Assembly (NCBI GenBank): GCA_900768425.1
Contig: CAAGCR010000044.1
Location: forward strand, 1 to 24,939
DNA from: Clostridia bacterium
GTDB taxonomy: Bacteria > Bacillota > Clostridia > Christensenellales > UBA1242
Direction: 5' to 3'
DNA length: 24,939 nt
Of the stretch, positions 7,187 through 14,629 are shown piece by piece. Below the pieces are notes generated by a model, which saw only the letters and a list, made by a program, of their open reading frames with translations, searched no databases and was not told where the DNA came from. How positions within the stretch are numbered: position 1 is the first letter of the stretch; the number at the start of each line of letters is the position of its first letter. Both the position numbers and the translations under genes were made by a program.

Positions 7187-7894
7187 CTAAATGCTAAAAT
7201 TTTTTAATAAGTCATTCATATCATATAATTTTGCCAAATTTTGCTTATGCATAAATTTGGCAATTTTTATTGCACCTACGGCAAAAAGTGTTCGTGACTC
7301 AGCAATATGTTTTATTGAGATTTGTTCCGACTCTCCAAACAATAATATTTCGTGTTCACCGACTATGCTTCCCGCACGAATGCTATAACAGTTTGGTTGG
7401 TTGTCTAAAATATTCAGCATTTCTTTGGCAGTACCGCTTGGTTTGTCTTTTTTATTTTTATGATGTTTTTCTATTATTTCTATTCTATAATCATTTATTA
7501 TATTTAGATTATCTTTTAAAATTTTTTGAATTAATGCAATACCAACCGATGTGTTCGCCGTTTTAAAAATTGGTATTTTTTTACTAGCCATTTTTATATC
7601 TTGCAACTGTTTTTCGGTATGTCCCGTTGAACAAATAATTAATTTTTTATTATTTTTTATGCAATAATTTAATTCACTATTGATTATATCCGGCAAAGCG
7701 AAATCTATAACAATATCTACTTTTTTTGTAATAATTTCGGGTATTTTTTCAAAATTTTCATAAATTTTTGTATTTTTATCATAAATTTTTGTATTTTTGT
7801 CTATTCCCGCCACAATTTTACAATTATTATCTTTTGCAAAACTGTTTAGTATTTTCCCCATTTTACCATTAATGCCTACAATTAAAATGTTCAT
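7187..7894 (-). CDS. dapB: 4-hydroxy-tetrahydrodipicolinate reductase DapB
   Basis: DapB reduces hydroxy-tetrahydrodipicolinate to tetrahydrodipicolinate with NAD(P)H in the lysine/meso-diaminopimelate pathway. N-terminal nucleotide-binding loop GINGKMG (7-13); catalytic HH (144-145) and the substrate-binding signature KDKPSGTA (149-156); then SIRAGSIVGEHEILF. It has 235 residues, short for the family (usually 240-270). Residues 32-45 are a direct duplication of DKNTKIY (a 21-bp tandem repeat around 7760-7801) in the loop after the second strand. Good ribosome-binding site (GGGAG). It follows ddh by 76 bp on the same strand, and the two act in sequence: DapB makes the substrate of Ddh. Confidence 0.94.
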   Translation of the reverse strand: MNILIVGINGKMGKILNSFAKDNNCKIVAGIDKNTKIYDKNTKIYENFEKIPEIITKKVDIVIDFALPDIINSELNYCIKNNKKLIICSTGHTEKQLQDIKMASKKIPIFKTANTSVGIALIQKILKDNLNIINDYRIEIIEKHHKNKKDKPSGTAKEMLNILDNQPNCYSIRAGSIVGEHEILLFGESEQISIKHIAESRTLFAVGAIKIAKFMHKQNLAKLYDMNDLLKNFSI

Positions 7895-7970
7895 TAATAT
7901 CTCCCTATTTAACTTTTTATATGTTTATTATGTGACAATAATTTTCCAATTTGTAAAATATTTTTTAAAA

Positions 7971-8891
7971 TTATAAATACTTGATTGTGTTTAACATATG
8001 CGAAAAAGGAATATCTAAAATGGAATATGCTCCAAATTTTTTGGCGGTAAAATAGTTATACAAAACTTTTGAATACTCAACCAACACTTTTGCCGTAAAA
8101 TTTGGGTTGGAATCAATCTTTAACTTAAAGGACAATTCTCCACCCGAAGTAAACACTTCACCAGCGTGAAACATCTTTCTATGTTTCTGCATTTTCATAT
8201 CATCAATAAAAGTTATTTTGGTATTATAGCCTTTAAAATAATTCGGCATATTTATTACTTTGTTTGCAATTTGTGGTCTATCTTTTGGCTCTGCAACAAT
8301 AAAACATTCGCGAGTGTGTAAGGCTTTTTCATCTTTTAGGCATGTCACCTTTCCACTTTTAATTTGCTCCACCAATTTTGCATTAGGCACAGTGTATTCT
8401 ATGGCATCTTTAACACCTTTTATGCACTTTATGGCTTCGCTATGACCTTGACTTACACCTTTACCCCATATTGTAAATGTTGTTTTATCTAAAAAATTAA
8501 ATAGTGTTCGCATTAAACTAAAAAGTCCTGGGTCCCAACCAAAAGAACAAAAAGCAACCTTGTTATATTGGCGTGCAAAAAGATTGCAATTTTTTATATG
8601 TTCTGGGATTTTTTTATGCGTATCAAAAGCATCAATGCAATTAAAAAATTGTAGTGCTTTTGTAGCTTGTTCCATAAGGTTTGACGAACTGCCACCGCAC
8701 AAAAACATTATGTCTATTTTATCTTTATATTTTTCTATGTTAGATGCAAAATCTACTTTTGCATACTTTGCCTTAATGTTTCTTTTGCTAAAAACAGCGA
8801 CAAGTTTAAAATGTTTATCGTTATGTACAATTTCTTCTATACTTTTCCCCAAATTTCCGTAACCTAAAATTCCAACTCTTAATTTTTTCAT
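7971..8891 (-). CDS. ddh: meso-Diaminopimelate dehydrogenase
   Basis: Ddh reductively aminates tetrahydrodipicolinate directly to meso-diaminopimelate with NADPH and ammonia, bypassing the succinylase/acetylase branches. The 306-residue protein has GYGNLGKS (10-17) for NADPH and the family signatures GWDPGLFS (117-124) and WGKGVSQGHS (141-150) followed by GVKDAIEYTVP. It is slightly shorter than the usual ~320-330. It pairs with dapB downstream. There is no Shine-Dalgarno sequence before the ATG; a -35/-10 pair at 8899-8927 ends 7 nt from the start codon, so the mRNA may be leaderless. Confidence 0.94.
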   Translation of the reverse strand: MKKLRVGILGYGNLGKSIEEIVHNDKHFKLVAVFSKRNIKAKYAKVDFASNIEKYKDKIDIMFLCGGSSSNLMEQATKALQFFNCIDAFDTHKKIPEHIKNCNLFARQYNKVAFCSFGWDPGLFSLMRTLFNFLDKTTFTIWGKGVSQGHSEAIKCIKGVKDAIEYTVPNAKLVEQIKSGKVTCLKDEKALHTRECFIVAEPKDRPQIANKVINMPNYFKGYNTKITFIDDMKMQKHRKMFHAGEVFTSGGELSFKLKIDSNPNFTAKVLVEYSKVLYNYFTAKKFGAYSILDIPFSHMLNTIKYL

Positions 8892-8898
8892 ATTTTGT

Positions 8899-8927
8899 AT
8901 TTATGAAAAATTAAAAAAAATTGTTAA
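8899..8927 (-). promoter_or_regulatory. Candidate ddh promoter abutting the start codon
   Basis: On the minus strand TTAACA (8922-8927), 17 bp, ATAAAT (8899-8904), then 7 nt to the ATG. The -10 box is imperfect and the region is very AT-rich, so this is weaker than the equivalent arrangements at ung and tlyA. Confidence 0.4.
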
Positions 8928-9044
8928 TTGTTGATTTAGTATTAGCTTTACTTGTGGGTAAATGATATATAATTAAATTATGTGATGTGAGATTAGGTTA
9001 TTATATAAAATTTTGAGTACGCAATATATTTAAACTAGCACTAT

Positions 9045-9087
9045 CTTTTGCCCCCAGTCAGGGGGGGCAAAAGTCTGAGAATGCCAA
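9045..9087 (+). repeat. Family 2 GC-hairpin repeat, short copy
   Basis: CTTTTGCCCCC (9045-9055), AGTCA loop, then GGGGGGGCAAAAG (9061-9073), a stem with two extra G, followed by TCTGAGAATGCCAAAC. The lead-in (ACTAGCACTATCTTTT) resembles that of the copy at 20470 (AGTAGTATCTTT). The rest of the 8928-9245 gap holds only AT-rich DNA, a small inverted repeat GACAAC/GTTGT at 9124-9150, and the terminator at 9091. Confidence 0.65.
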
Positions 9088-9090
9088 ACT

Positions 9091-9119
9091 AAAAAAAAGC
9101 AAGAACGAATTGTTCTTGC
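9091..9119 (-). terminator. Intrinsic terminator of the gene at 9246-9791
   Basis: Perfect 8-bp stem GCAAGAAC/GTTCTTGC (9099-9106/9112-9119) with loop GAATT; on the minus strand eight T follow (9091-9098). It lies about 125 nt beyond the stop codon of the upstream minus-strand gene. Confidence 0.8.
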
Positions 9120-9245
9120 GTTAGACAACGATAAATAAATGTTGTTTGTCGAATGCAATCAATATATTACTACTTGTTGCTTGATACTATCAATTATCAT
9201 GTATCAGATTTATATAAGTCAACCATTATTTAGAAAAATATTTTA

Positions 9246-9791
9246 TTATAATTCAAAGATGTTATCTATTGTGTTATTTACTTTTTCTGCGGTTAGACTC
9301 TTGATTTTATCTTCTAGTTCTTGATTTAGGTTGTTTAATTTTTCTCTGGTTTCTCTATTTGTGTAAAAATTTGAATAGTTTAGGCTTGGAGTATAAACCT
9401 TATTTGCAAAAGAAGTAATAATCTCTAAAAGTTCTAATTGTTTTTTGTCGCACAATGTTTTATCTATATTTTTTAATAAAGAAATTTGTCTAACTATTTG
9501 TGTGCAAATTAAAAATCTTTGGTCTTTTGCAACTTCATTTTTAATTGTGGCATATCTTAAAGGGTGTTTTTCGTCATCAACCATAAACTCTTCATAATGT
9601 ATTTCGTAAGTTTCCATTGTTACATCTGCATCATATTGATTACTGCTTAAATATTTAGAATACAAATTAAATATTTCTGCCATCTTTTCAGTATCTGTCA
9701 ATTTTTTGTTTTTTAGTATTAAATTGCCTTTTTCTGTAACATGTCTTTCACCAAATATACTTGTTCTAATTTTTTCTAAAAATTTACCCAT
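9246..9791 (-). CDS. Hypothetical cytosolic protein (181 aa), probably helical
   Basis: I do not recognise a family. The product has no signal peptide or membrane helix, is rich in charged residues, and looks mostly helical; the C-terminal segment (about residues 145-180, ETREKLNNLNQELEDKIKSL and onward) has a heptad-like pattern suggesting a coiled coil. The N-terminus is basic and short (MGKFLEKIRTSIFGERHV). A good ribosome-binding site (AGAGGTG) precedes the ATG and a clear terminator follows at 9091-9119, supporting a real single-gene unit. It lies downstream of the sortase on the same strand, but a gap of about 108 bp gives no functional link. Confidence 0.75.
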   Translation of the reverse strand: MGKFLEKIRTSIFGERHVTEKGNLILKNKKLTDTEKMAEIFNLYSKYLSSNQYDADVTMETYEIHYEEFMVDDEKHPLRYATIKNEVAKDQRFLICTQIVRQISLLKNIDKTLCDKKQLELLEIITSFANKVYTPSLNYSNFYTNRETREKLNNLNQELEDKIKSLTAEKVNNTIDNIFEL

Positions 9792-9899
9792 ATTTACACC
9801 TCTAAACTTTTACTTAATTGTATCACAAATAAAATAGATGTCAAGATAAACTTTCTTTTTGCGTGTTATTACTTGTGGTTTACAGCATTGCCTTTTTAT

Positions 9900-10694
9900 T
9901 CAGTTTAATAATTTTGCTACGGCCATAACGCGGTAGTCTTCCGATATTTTTGAGCAAGTGAACAGGCTTATAAAAGAATCACCATAGTTGGCAGTAACAT
10001 CACTGTTAATCACTGACAAGTTTTTTGCTGTGGTATAAAATGTGTTAAATTCATCAGATGAATTCAAATTATTTGAGTTATAGATATAATATTGTTCATC
10101 ATAATTTTTGCGAATATTGAAAGTGAATACGGAAAAGATTTTATACTCAAAAACCTTTTGCTCTGTTTCAATATTTACTATAAAATTGTAAGAATTATCA
10201 TCTCCTGAATTTATCTTTTTTGCGTTTGCGATATATTCATACAAATTAGAAAAAATCTGAACTTTGCCATTTGGAAATCTAAACATACTATGTCCGACAA
10301 TGGTTGCATTGGTAGAATTGTTGCTATAAAGCGAATGTTCTTTTCGCACATATGGCACTCCGCAATAATTAGCATCTCTATTAAAATTATGATTTATATA
10401 ATACTCTTCACTTTCATCTTGTGCTTGAACCAGTGGCATTTCTATGCCTGCATCTTTGCAACTTATCCAGCCGACAAAATCAGAATTAATTTCTTTTAAA
10501 GCCGAAACACCTTTCCCATTTTTCAGATTATATAACTCATTAATATCTTGAATATATTGCAAATATATTGAGAATTTTCGGTTATAATCAATTTGATTTT
10601 TAATATTTTGATACAAATAATAGCCGGATATACCAACAACTATTCCTAAAATCAAAATTATAGATAAATTAATAACTACTTTCCTTTTTACCAT
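9900..10694 (-). CDS. srtB: Class B sortase
   Basis: Membrane-anchored cysteine transpeptidase that cleaves a sorting signal and joins the protein to cell-wall peptide. The 264-residue protein has a cytosolic basic start, one membrane helix (residues 7-27), and an outside catalytic domain: GWISCKDAGIEMPLVQ (75-90), the class B segment YYINHNFNRDANYCGVPYV (98-116), catalytic His135 in VGHSM, Cys247 in FTCS and Arg255 in EDYR. The spacing fits SrtB. The gene follows the bspA-like gene, whose product ends in a VPSTG sorting signal, so that is its likely substrate. The ribosome-binding site (AAGGAA) is rather far from the ATG. Confidence 0.9.
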   Translation of the reverse strand: MVKRKVVINLSIILILGIVVGISGYYLYQNIKNQIDYNRKFSIYLQYIQDINELYNLKNGKGVSALKEINSDFVGWISCKDAGIEMPLVQAQDESEEYYINHNFNRDANYCGVPYVRKEHSLYSNNSTNATIVGHSMFRFPNGKVQIFSNLYEYIANAKKINSGDDNSYNFIVNIETEQKVFEYKIFSVFTFNIRKNYDEQYYIYNSNNLNSSDEFNTFYTTAKNLSVINSDVTANYGDSFISLFTCSKISEDYRVMAVAKLLN

Positions 10695-10864
10695 TTTTAT
10701 GTGTGATTTCCTTTTTTATTATCATAAGTTTTGCATTAAATAATTTTTTACAAGCAAACTGCCATTTATGCAAACCGAAATTTGTTTATTCGTTAAAATA
10801 GCCAAAATTTAGTAAATTAAAACTAAATTTTAAAAATTTTACATCAAAAAATTTGTTTTTTTGC

Positions 10865-10893
10865 AAAAACAACCCGAGTTTTATGTCGGGTTG
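10865..10893 (-). terminator. Intrinsic terminator after the bspA-like gene
   Basis: CAACCCGA/TCGGGTTG (10870-10877/10886-10893) with an 8-nt loop, followed on the minus strand by five T, then GC and T-rich DNA. It separates the surface protein gene from the sortase, so the latter may depend on read-through or its own promoter in 10695-10860, where I see no clear boxes. Confidence 0.75.
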
Positions 10894-10939
10894 TAATTGT
10901 AATATTTTTTTACAAATTGGCTATTTTTATAACAGAATA

Positions 10940-13900
10940 CTATCTTTTTTCCATATTTTTCTTAGATTTTTTTAGCACTACAATTAATGTTCCAATAGCG
11001 AAACTAAAAATTAAGGCACTAAATATCAATTCTAATATATTTGACTCCAACAATATACCTGTTGATGGCACAAATGAAGGAGTAGAAGTTAATGTGATTT
11101 TATCTGTTTTAGACAATATGTCTGATTTGATTTCCTCATAAGAATTAGATTCAATATACATTGTTTTTGGTAAGCCAATAGACGTAATTCCCTCTAATGC
11201 TGCCGGTGCGACAAGTTTTTTCAAGGCAGTGCAATTTGCAAACATATCTGTGGCAGAACCTGACAAGGTCACTTGACTTAAATCTATTATTTCAAGAGAT
11301 GTACAATTAGCAAACATCTCAGTTGAATCGCTAAACTTACCAGTGTTTTCTGCATAGGTTTGAATTAAACTATTATTGCTTCTAGCGCTCACAACTTCAA
11401 AAGTAATTGCTGGTAAAGATTTGCAACCTTTGAACATAGAATTACCATTTATGCTACCGGGAATTTTAATTGTGTTTGATTGACCATCAACCACTTTAAT
11501 TTCTTTTAAGTTTGCACAACCTAAAAACATATATGTTGCATTTGAAGAATCACTTAAAATAAAGTTATTTCCAATAGTTATAGTTTCCAAATTTTCTGCT
11601 GGACCTAGGACATCGTAGAATTCATAACCATACATATCTATTAATTCATACCAAATACCATTTTCTTCATCTTCTGACAACTCTTGGTCTTCTGATATAC
11701 CCCAATTCATTTCTCCCCAATAATGTATTAAACTTTTTCTATCGTTGACTGTGTCTGGAAAGTCATCTCCCCATTCTAGTTTAATTCGTGCAATAATCTC
11801 ATTAGCCAAACCTTCATCAGTCAAACCTCCAAACATATACATAAAATTAGTACATTTAGTTGTGTTAAAACTACTTAAATCTAATGATTTTAACAATGTG
11901 CAACCATTAAACATATATGCCATATTAGTTACATTAGATGTATCAAGCCCATTAATGTTTAATGTTGTAAGTGCAGAACAATCATAGAACATATAACTCA
12001 TATCTGTGACATTTGTTGTGTTAAAATTAGACAAATCAAGAGTAGCACCTTTATAGCCAGCAAACATATATTTCATTGTTGTCATACTTGATGTATCTAA
12101 GTTAGATAGATTTATTGTTCCGGCATAGTCTGAAAACATATACTCTACATTTGTTACACTATCTGTTTTTAAATTAGATAAATCTAAGTTTTCACCTTTG
12201 TAACACGCAAACATATAATTCATAGTTTTTAGGTTTGTTGTATCAAATTTTGAAAAATCTATTATACCTGTATAACCATTAAACATATTTCCAACATTGG
12301 TTACTTTTGAAAAATCAAAACTTGATAAGTCTATTGATTTTAAAGATGTACATTCATAGAACATATAGCCCATATTCGTTAAATTTGATGTATTGAAACC
12401 TAATAAGTTTATAGATTCAAGTAAACTACATCTACTAAACATATTATTCATACTTGTAACATTTGATGTATCAAATGTTGTCAAATCTAATGTATGAAGC
12501 ATTGCATCATTGCCAAACATTAAGCACATATTATTTGTAGATGAAGTAGAAAAGTTTTTAAAAATTATACTTTCACATTTTTTTAAGTCTGCAAATAATG
12601 AATTGGTAGAAGGCGCTTTTATTTTTCTTTCAAAAACAAAAGCAAGGTCTGTTGATGGTTCGCTAACACTACCTGTTGTCCAAATTTCTATTCCTGTATA
12701 AAAACTTTTACCAGTATTCGTATAGCCACTTGGCCCCGCAGTTTCAAATGTTATGCTTGTGATTTTATCAGACCCAATACCAATACCTGTGGTTTTATTA
12801 GACAAATCAGATTTCCACCCTCTTGGCAATGCATCTTCTATATCTACAGCAAGTGTATGGCTAGTTTCATTAATGGTATACTTAGATGAGTAGTATTTGT
12901 CATTATCATTCCAATCATACATTCCATTAGGCAAATCTATTGAGTATGTAGTTGTCCCTTGATAATATGGCATTTGAATTTTCTTCAAATTATAACAATT
13001 TGATAACATATAATCGCGTGCCCCCCCATTAGAACGAAAGCCACTCAAATTTAAATCAACTAATGCTCTGCAGCCTGAAAACATATAATTCATTTGAGAT
13101 ACAACTACTTTAAAATGACTTGCATCTAATGAAACAAGGCTTTTACACTGATAAAACATAGCATACATACTAACAATAGTAGAAAGCTCCAGCTTTGGCA
13201 TTTTTACTGATTTAAGCGAACTACAATTATAGAACATGTGACTCATTTTGTCTATTTTAGTTGACATATTAAAGTTAGATAAATCTATTGATTCAAGCGA
13301 ACTACATCCATTAAACATAGCAGACATATCTTCCACTTTTGAAACATCAAAGTGGGATATATCTATAGATTTAAGTGAACTACAACCACTAAACATATAA
13401 TTTAAATTCCCCACATTGGATGTATTAAAACTAGATAAATTTAACGAAACAAGCGAACTACAATCTTCAAAAGTATACGTCATATCAGTTACATTTGTCG
13501 TATCAAAATTACTCAAGTCTAATGTTGTAAGTGAACTACAACCAACAAACATAGCATATAATGTTGTACTTTTTGATGTTTTAAAATTGCTTATATCTAA
13601 TGTTGTAAGTGAACTACATTTATAAAAAAATGCTCCCAAATCTTCAACATTTTCCGTATTAAAATGAGATACATCCAATGTTGTAAGTGAACTACAATCT
13701 CTAAATATAAATCGCATGTCTGTTACATTTGTTGTATCAAAATCTTTGGTGAAACTAATAGATTTTAAACTTGCACAATTAGCAAATAAGGAAAAGAAAG
13801 AATCAAATTCTCCTAAAGATGATAAATCACCAACGACCAAATTGCCTGCAAGAGTTTTCCCAGAAAAAGACAATTTCTTTTCAGAAGAACTAGAAACTAT

Positions 13901-14119
13901 AGAGAACTTTCCTTTAACTGTATCCCAGTCCATGGTTATGTTTCCGCTATCATCGTAAAGACCTGGCTGCATGGTTGAGCCTGCGGTTGACCAGTCTATT
14001 GTGGTGTCGGCGTGGGCTTTGGTTTGTTGGGTGGTGGTGCCGTTTAACATAAAAAAGCCACTTATTGCAAATATAAATGCAAAGGTAAAGCACAATAGAA
14101 ATTTTATTCTTCTATTCAT
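10940..14119 (-). CDS. BspA-type leucine-rich repeat surface protein with VPSTG wall anchor
   Basis: A 1059-residue secreted protein. Signal peptide at 1-37 (basic start, hydrophobic core, AHA cleavage). Most of the chain is ~23-residue repeats of the DUF285/BspA type (LDLSNFDTSNVTDMSYMF.GCSSL pattern): a first block about 85-395, a linker about 400-500, a second block about 505-750, a charged non-repeat insertion (LANEIIARIKLEWGDDF to YDVLGP), and a degenerate last block to about 985. The C-terminus is a sorting signal: VPSTG at 1017-1021, a hydrophobic helix, then KKSKKNMEKR. Such proteins act in adhesion to host or matrix. AAGGAG ribosome-binding site, strong promoter and long leader. A G7 tract near codon 365 could vary the frame. 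Confidence 0.92.
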   Translation of the reverse strand: MNRRIKFLLCFTFAFIFAISGFFMLNGTTTQQTKAHADTTIDWSTAGSTMQPGLYDDSGNITMDWDTVKGKFSIVSSSSEKKLSFSGKTLAGNLVVGDLSSLGEFDSFFSLFANCASLKSISFTKDFDTTNVTDMRFIFRDCSSLTTLDVSHFNTENVEDLGAFFYKCSSLTTLDISNFKTSKSTTLYAMFVGCSSLTTLDLSNFDTTNVTDMTYTFEDCSSLVSLNLSSFNTSNVGNLNYMFSGCSSLKSIDISHFDVSKVEDMSAMFNGCSSLESIDLSNFNMSTKIDKMSHMFYNCSSLKSVKMPKLELSTIVSMYAMFYQCKSLVSLDASHFKVVVSQMNYMFSGCRALVDLNLSGFRSNGGARDYMLSNCYNLKKIQMPYYQGTTTYSIDLPNGMYDWNDNDKYYSSKYTINETSHTLAVDIEDALPRGWKSDLSNKTTGIGIGSDKITSITFETAGPSGYTNTGKSFYTGIEIWTTGSVSEPSTDLAFVFERKIKAPSTNSLFADLKKCESIIFKNFSTSSTNNMCLMFGNDAMLHTLDLTTFDTSNVTSMNNMFSRCSLLESINLLGFNTSNLTNMGYMFYECTSLKSIDLSSFDFSKVTNVGNMFNGYTGIIDFSKFDTTNLKTMNYMFACYKGENLDLSNLKTDSVTNVEYMFSDYAGTINLSNLDTSSMTTMKYMFAGYKGATLDLSNFNTTNVTDMSYMFYDCSALTTLNINGLDTSNVTNMAYMFNGCTLLKSLDLSSFNTTKCTNFMYMFGGLTDEGLANEIIARIKLEWGDDFPDTVNDRKSLIHYWGEMNWGISEDQELSEDEENGIWYELIDMYGYEFYDVLGPAENLETITIGNNFILSDSSNATYMFLGCANLKEIKVVDGQSNTIKIPGSINGNSMFKGCKSLPAITFEVVSARSNNSLIQTYAENTGKFSDSTEMFANCTSLEIIDLSQVTLSGSATDMFANCTALKKLVAPAALEGITSIGLPKTMYIESNSYEEIKSDILSKTDKITLTSTPSFVPSTGILLESNILELIFSALIFSFAIGTLIVVLKKSKKNMEKR

Positions 14120-14292
14120 TTTTTTCTCCTTTTTAATATGTTTTCTTTTATTATTCTAATTTATCACTAATAGTGATGTTTTTGCAAATATTTTAACATC
14201 TTTGTTGATTCTATTTATATGTAATTATCATAAAAATATATTTTTTAGGTAATTTTATTTTGTTTAACAAAAATTTTTTACCATACACTGCT

Positions 14293-14321
14293 ATTATATA
14301 TCCCCTCCCCCGCAAAGTCAA
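14293..14321 (-). promoter_or_regulatory. Strong promoter of the bspA-like gene with G-rich spacer
   Basis: On the minus strand TTGACT (14316-14321), 17 bp, TATAAT (14293-14298). The spacer holds GGGGGAGGGG. Transcription would begin near 14286, leaving a leader of about 165 nt before the ATG. The same promoter block with an uninterrupted G9 and a 15-bp spacer occurs at 3533-3559. The match to consensus is good enough to call it the main promoter. Confidence 0.75.
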
Positions 14322-14379
14322 ATATTTTTTAAAGATTGTTTAAAAAACTTAAAAAAAAGACAATTTGGTATAAAATTTC

Positions 14380-14509
14380 ATGGCGGTAATAAAATCATTG
14401 GAAGTGTTTGATTTATCAAACGAAATTGTGTACACAATTTCTAAAATTTTGATGAAATCAAAATTTTACTTCCAATAGTTAGAAAAGCACTAAAATGTTT
14501 TGTCGCCAT
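14380..14509. repeat. Cloverleaf-forming element
   Basis: An outer stem ATTGGAAG/CTTCCAAT (14397-14404/14469-14476) encloses three back-to-back perfect hairpins: GTTTGAT-TT-ATCAAAC (14406-14421), the 20-bp palindrome 14422-14441 (GAAATTGTGT and its complement), and TAAAATTTTGAT-GAA-ATCAAAATTTTA (14442-14468). Nearly every base of the 80 nt is paired. ATGGCG (14380-14385) and CGCCAT (14504-14509) bracket it as a further inverted repeat. It lies between the terminator of the ABC exporter and the promoter of the bspA-like gene. It has no coding frame and no tRNA features. A small mobile element or structured RNA/DNA site are both possible. Confidence 0.7.
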
Positions 14510-14525
14510 TATTTATTAACTTATT

Positions 14526-14589
14526 AAACAAAAAAATTGACATTAACATCAAACTTTTAAAGTTAAAAGTCCTTATTAAAGTCAATTTT
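14526..14589 (-). terminator. Terminator of the ABC exporter gene, with a nested hairpin
   Basis: Outer arms AAAATTGAC (14533-14541) and GTCAATTTT (14581-14589) enclose an inner perfect hairpin ACTTTTAA-AG-TTAAAAGT (14553-14570). On the minus strand the outer stem is followed by seven T (14530-14536, partly in the stem). It lies 40 nt beyond the stop codon. Confidence 0.6.
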
Positions 14590-14629
14590 ATTATTTATTT
14601 TAATGATTAAAGCAATCTACTGCAAAATT

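Noticed and set aside
14120..14286. Riboswitch in the ~165-nt leader of the bspA-like gene
   Set aside because: The leader is AT-rich with no conserved riboswitch motif or terminator/antiterminator pair that I can recognise.
14397..14476. tRNA gene suggested by the cloverleaf shape
   Set aside because: There are no T-loop or D-loop consensus bases, no CCA-type acceptor end and no usable anticodon loop; the middle arm is a loopless palindrome.
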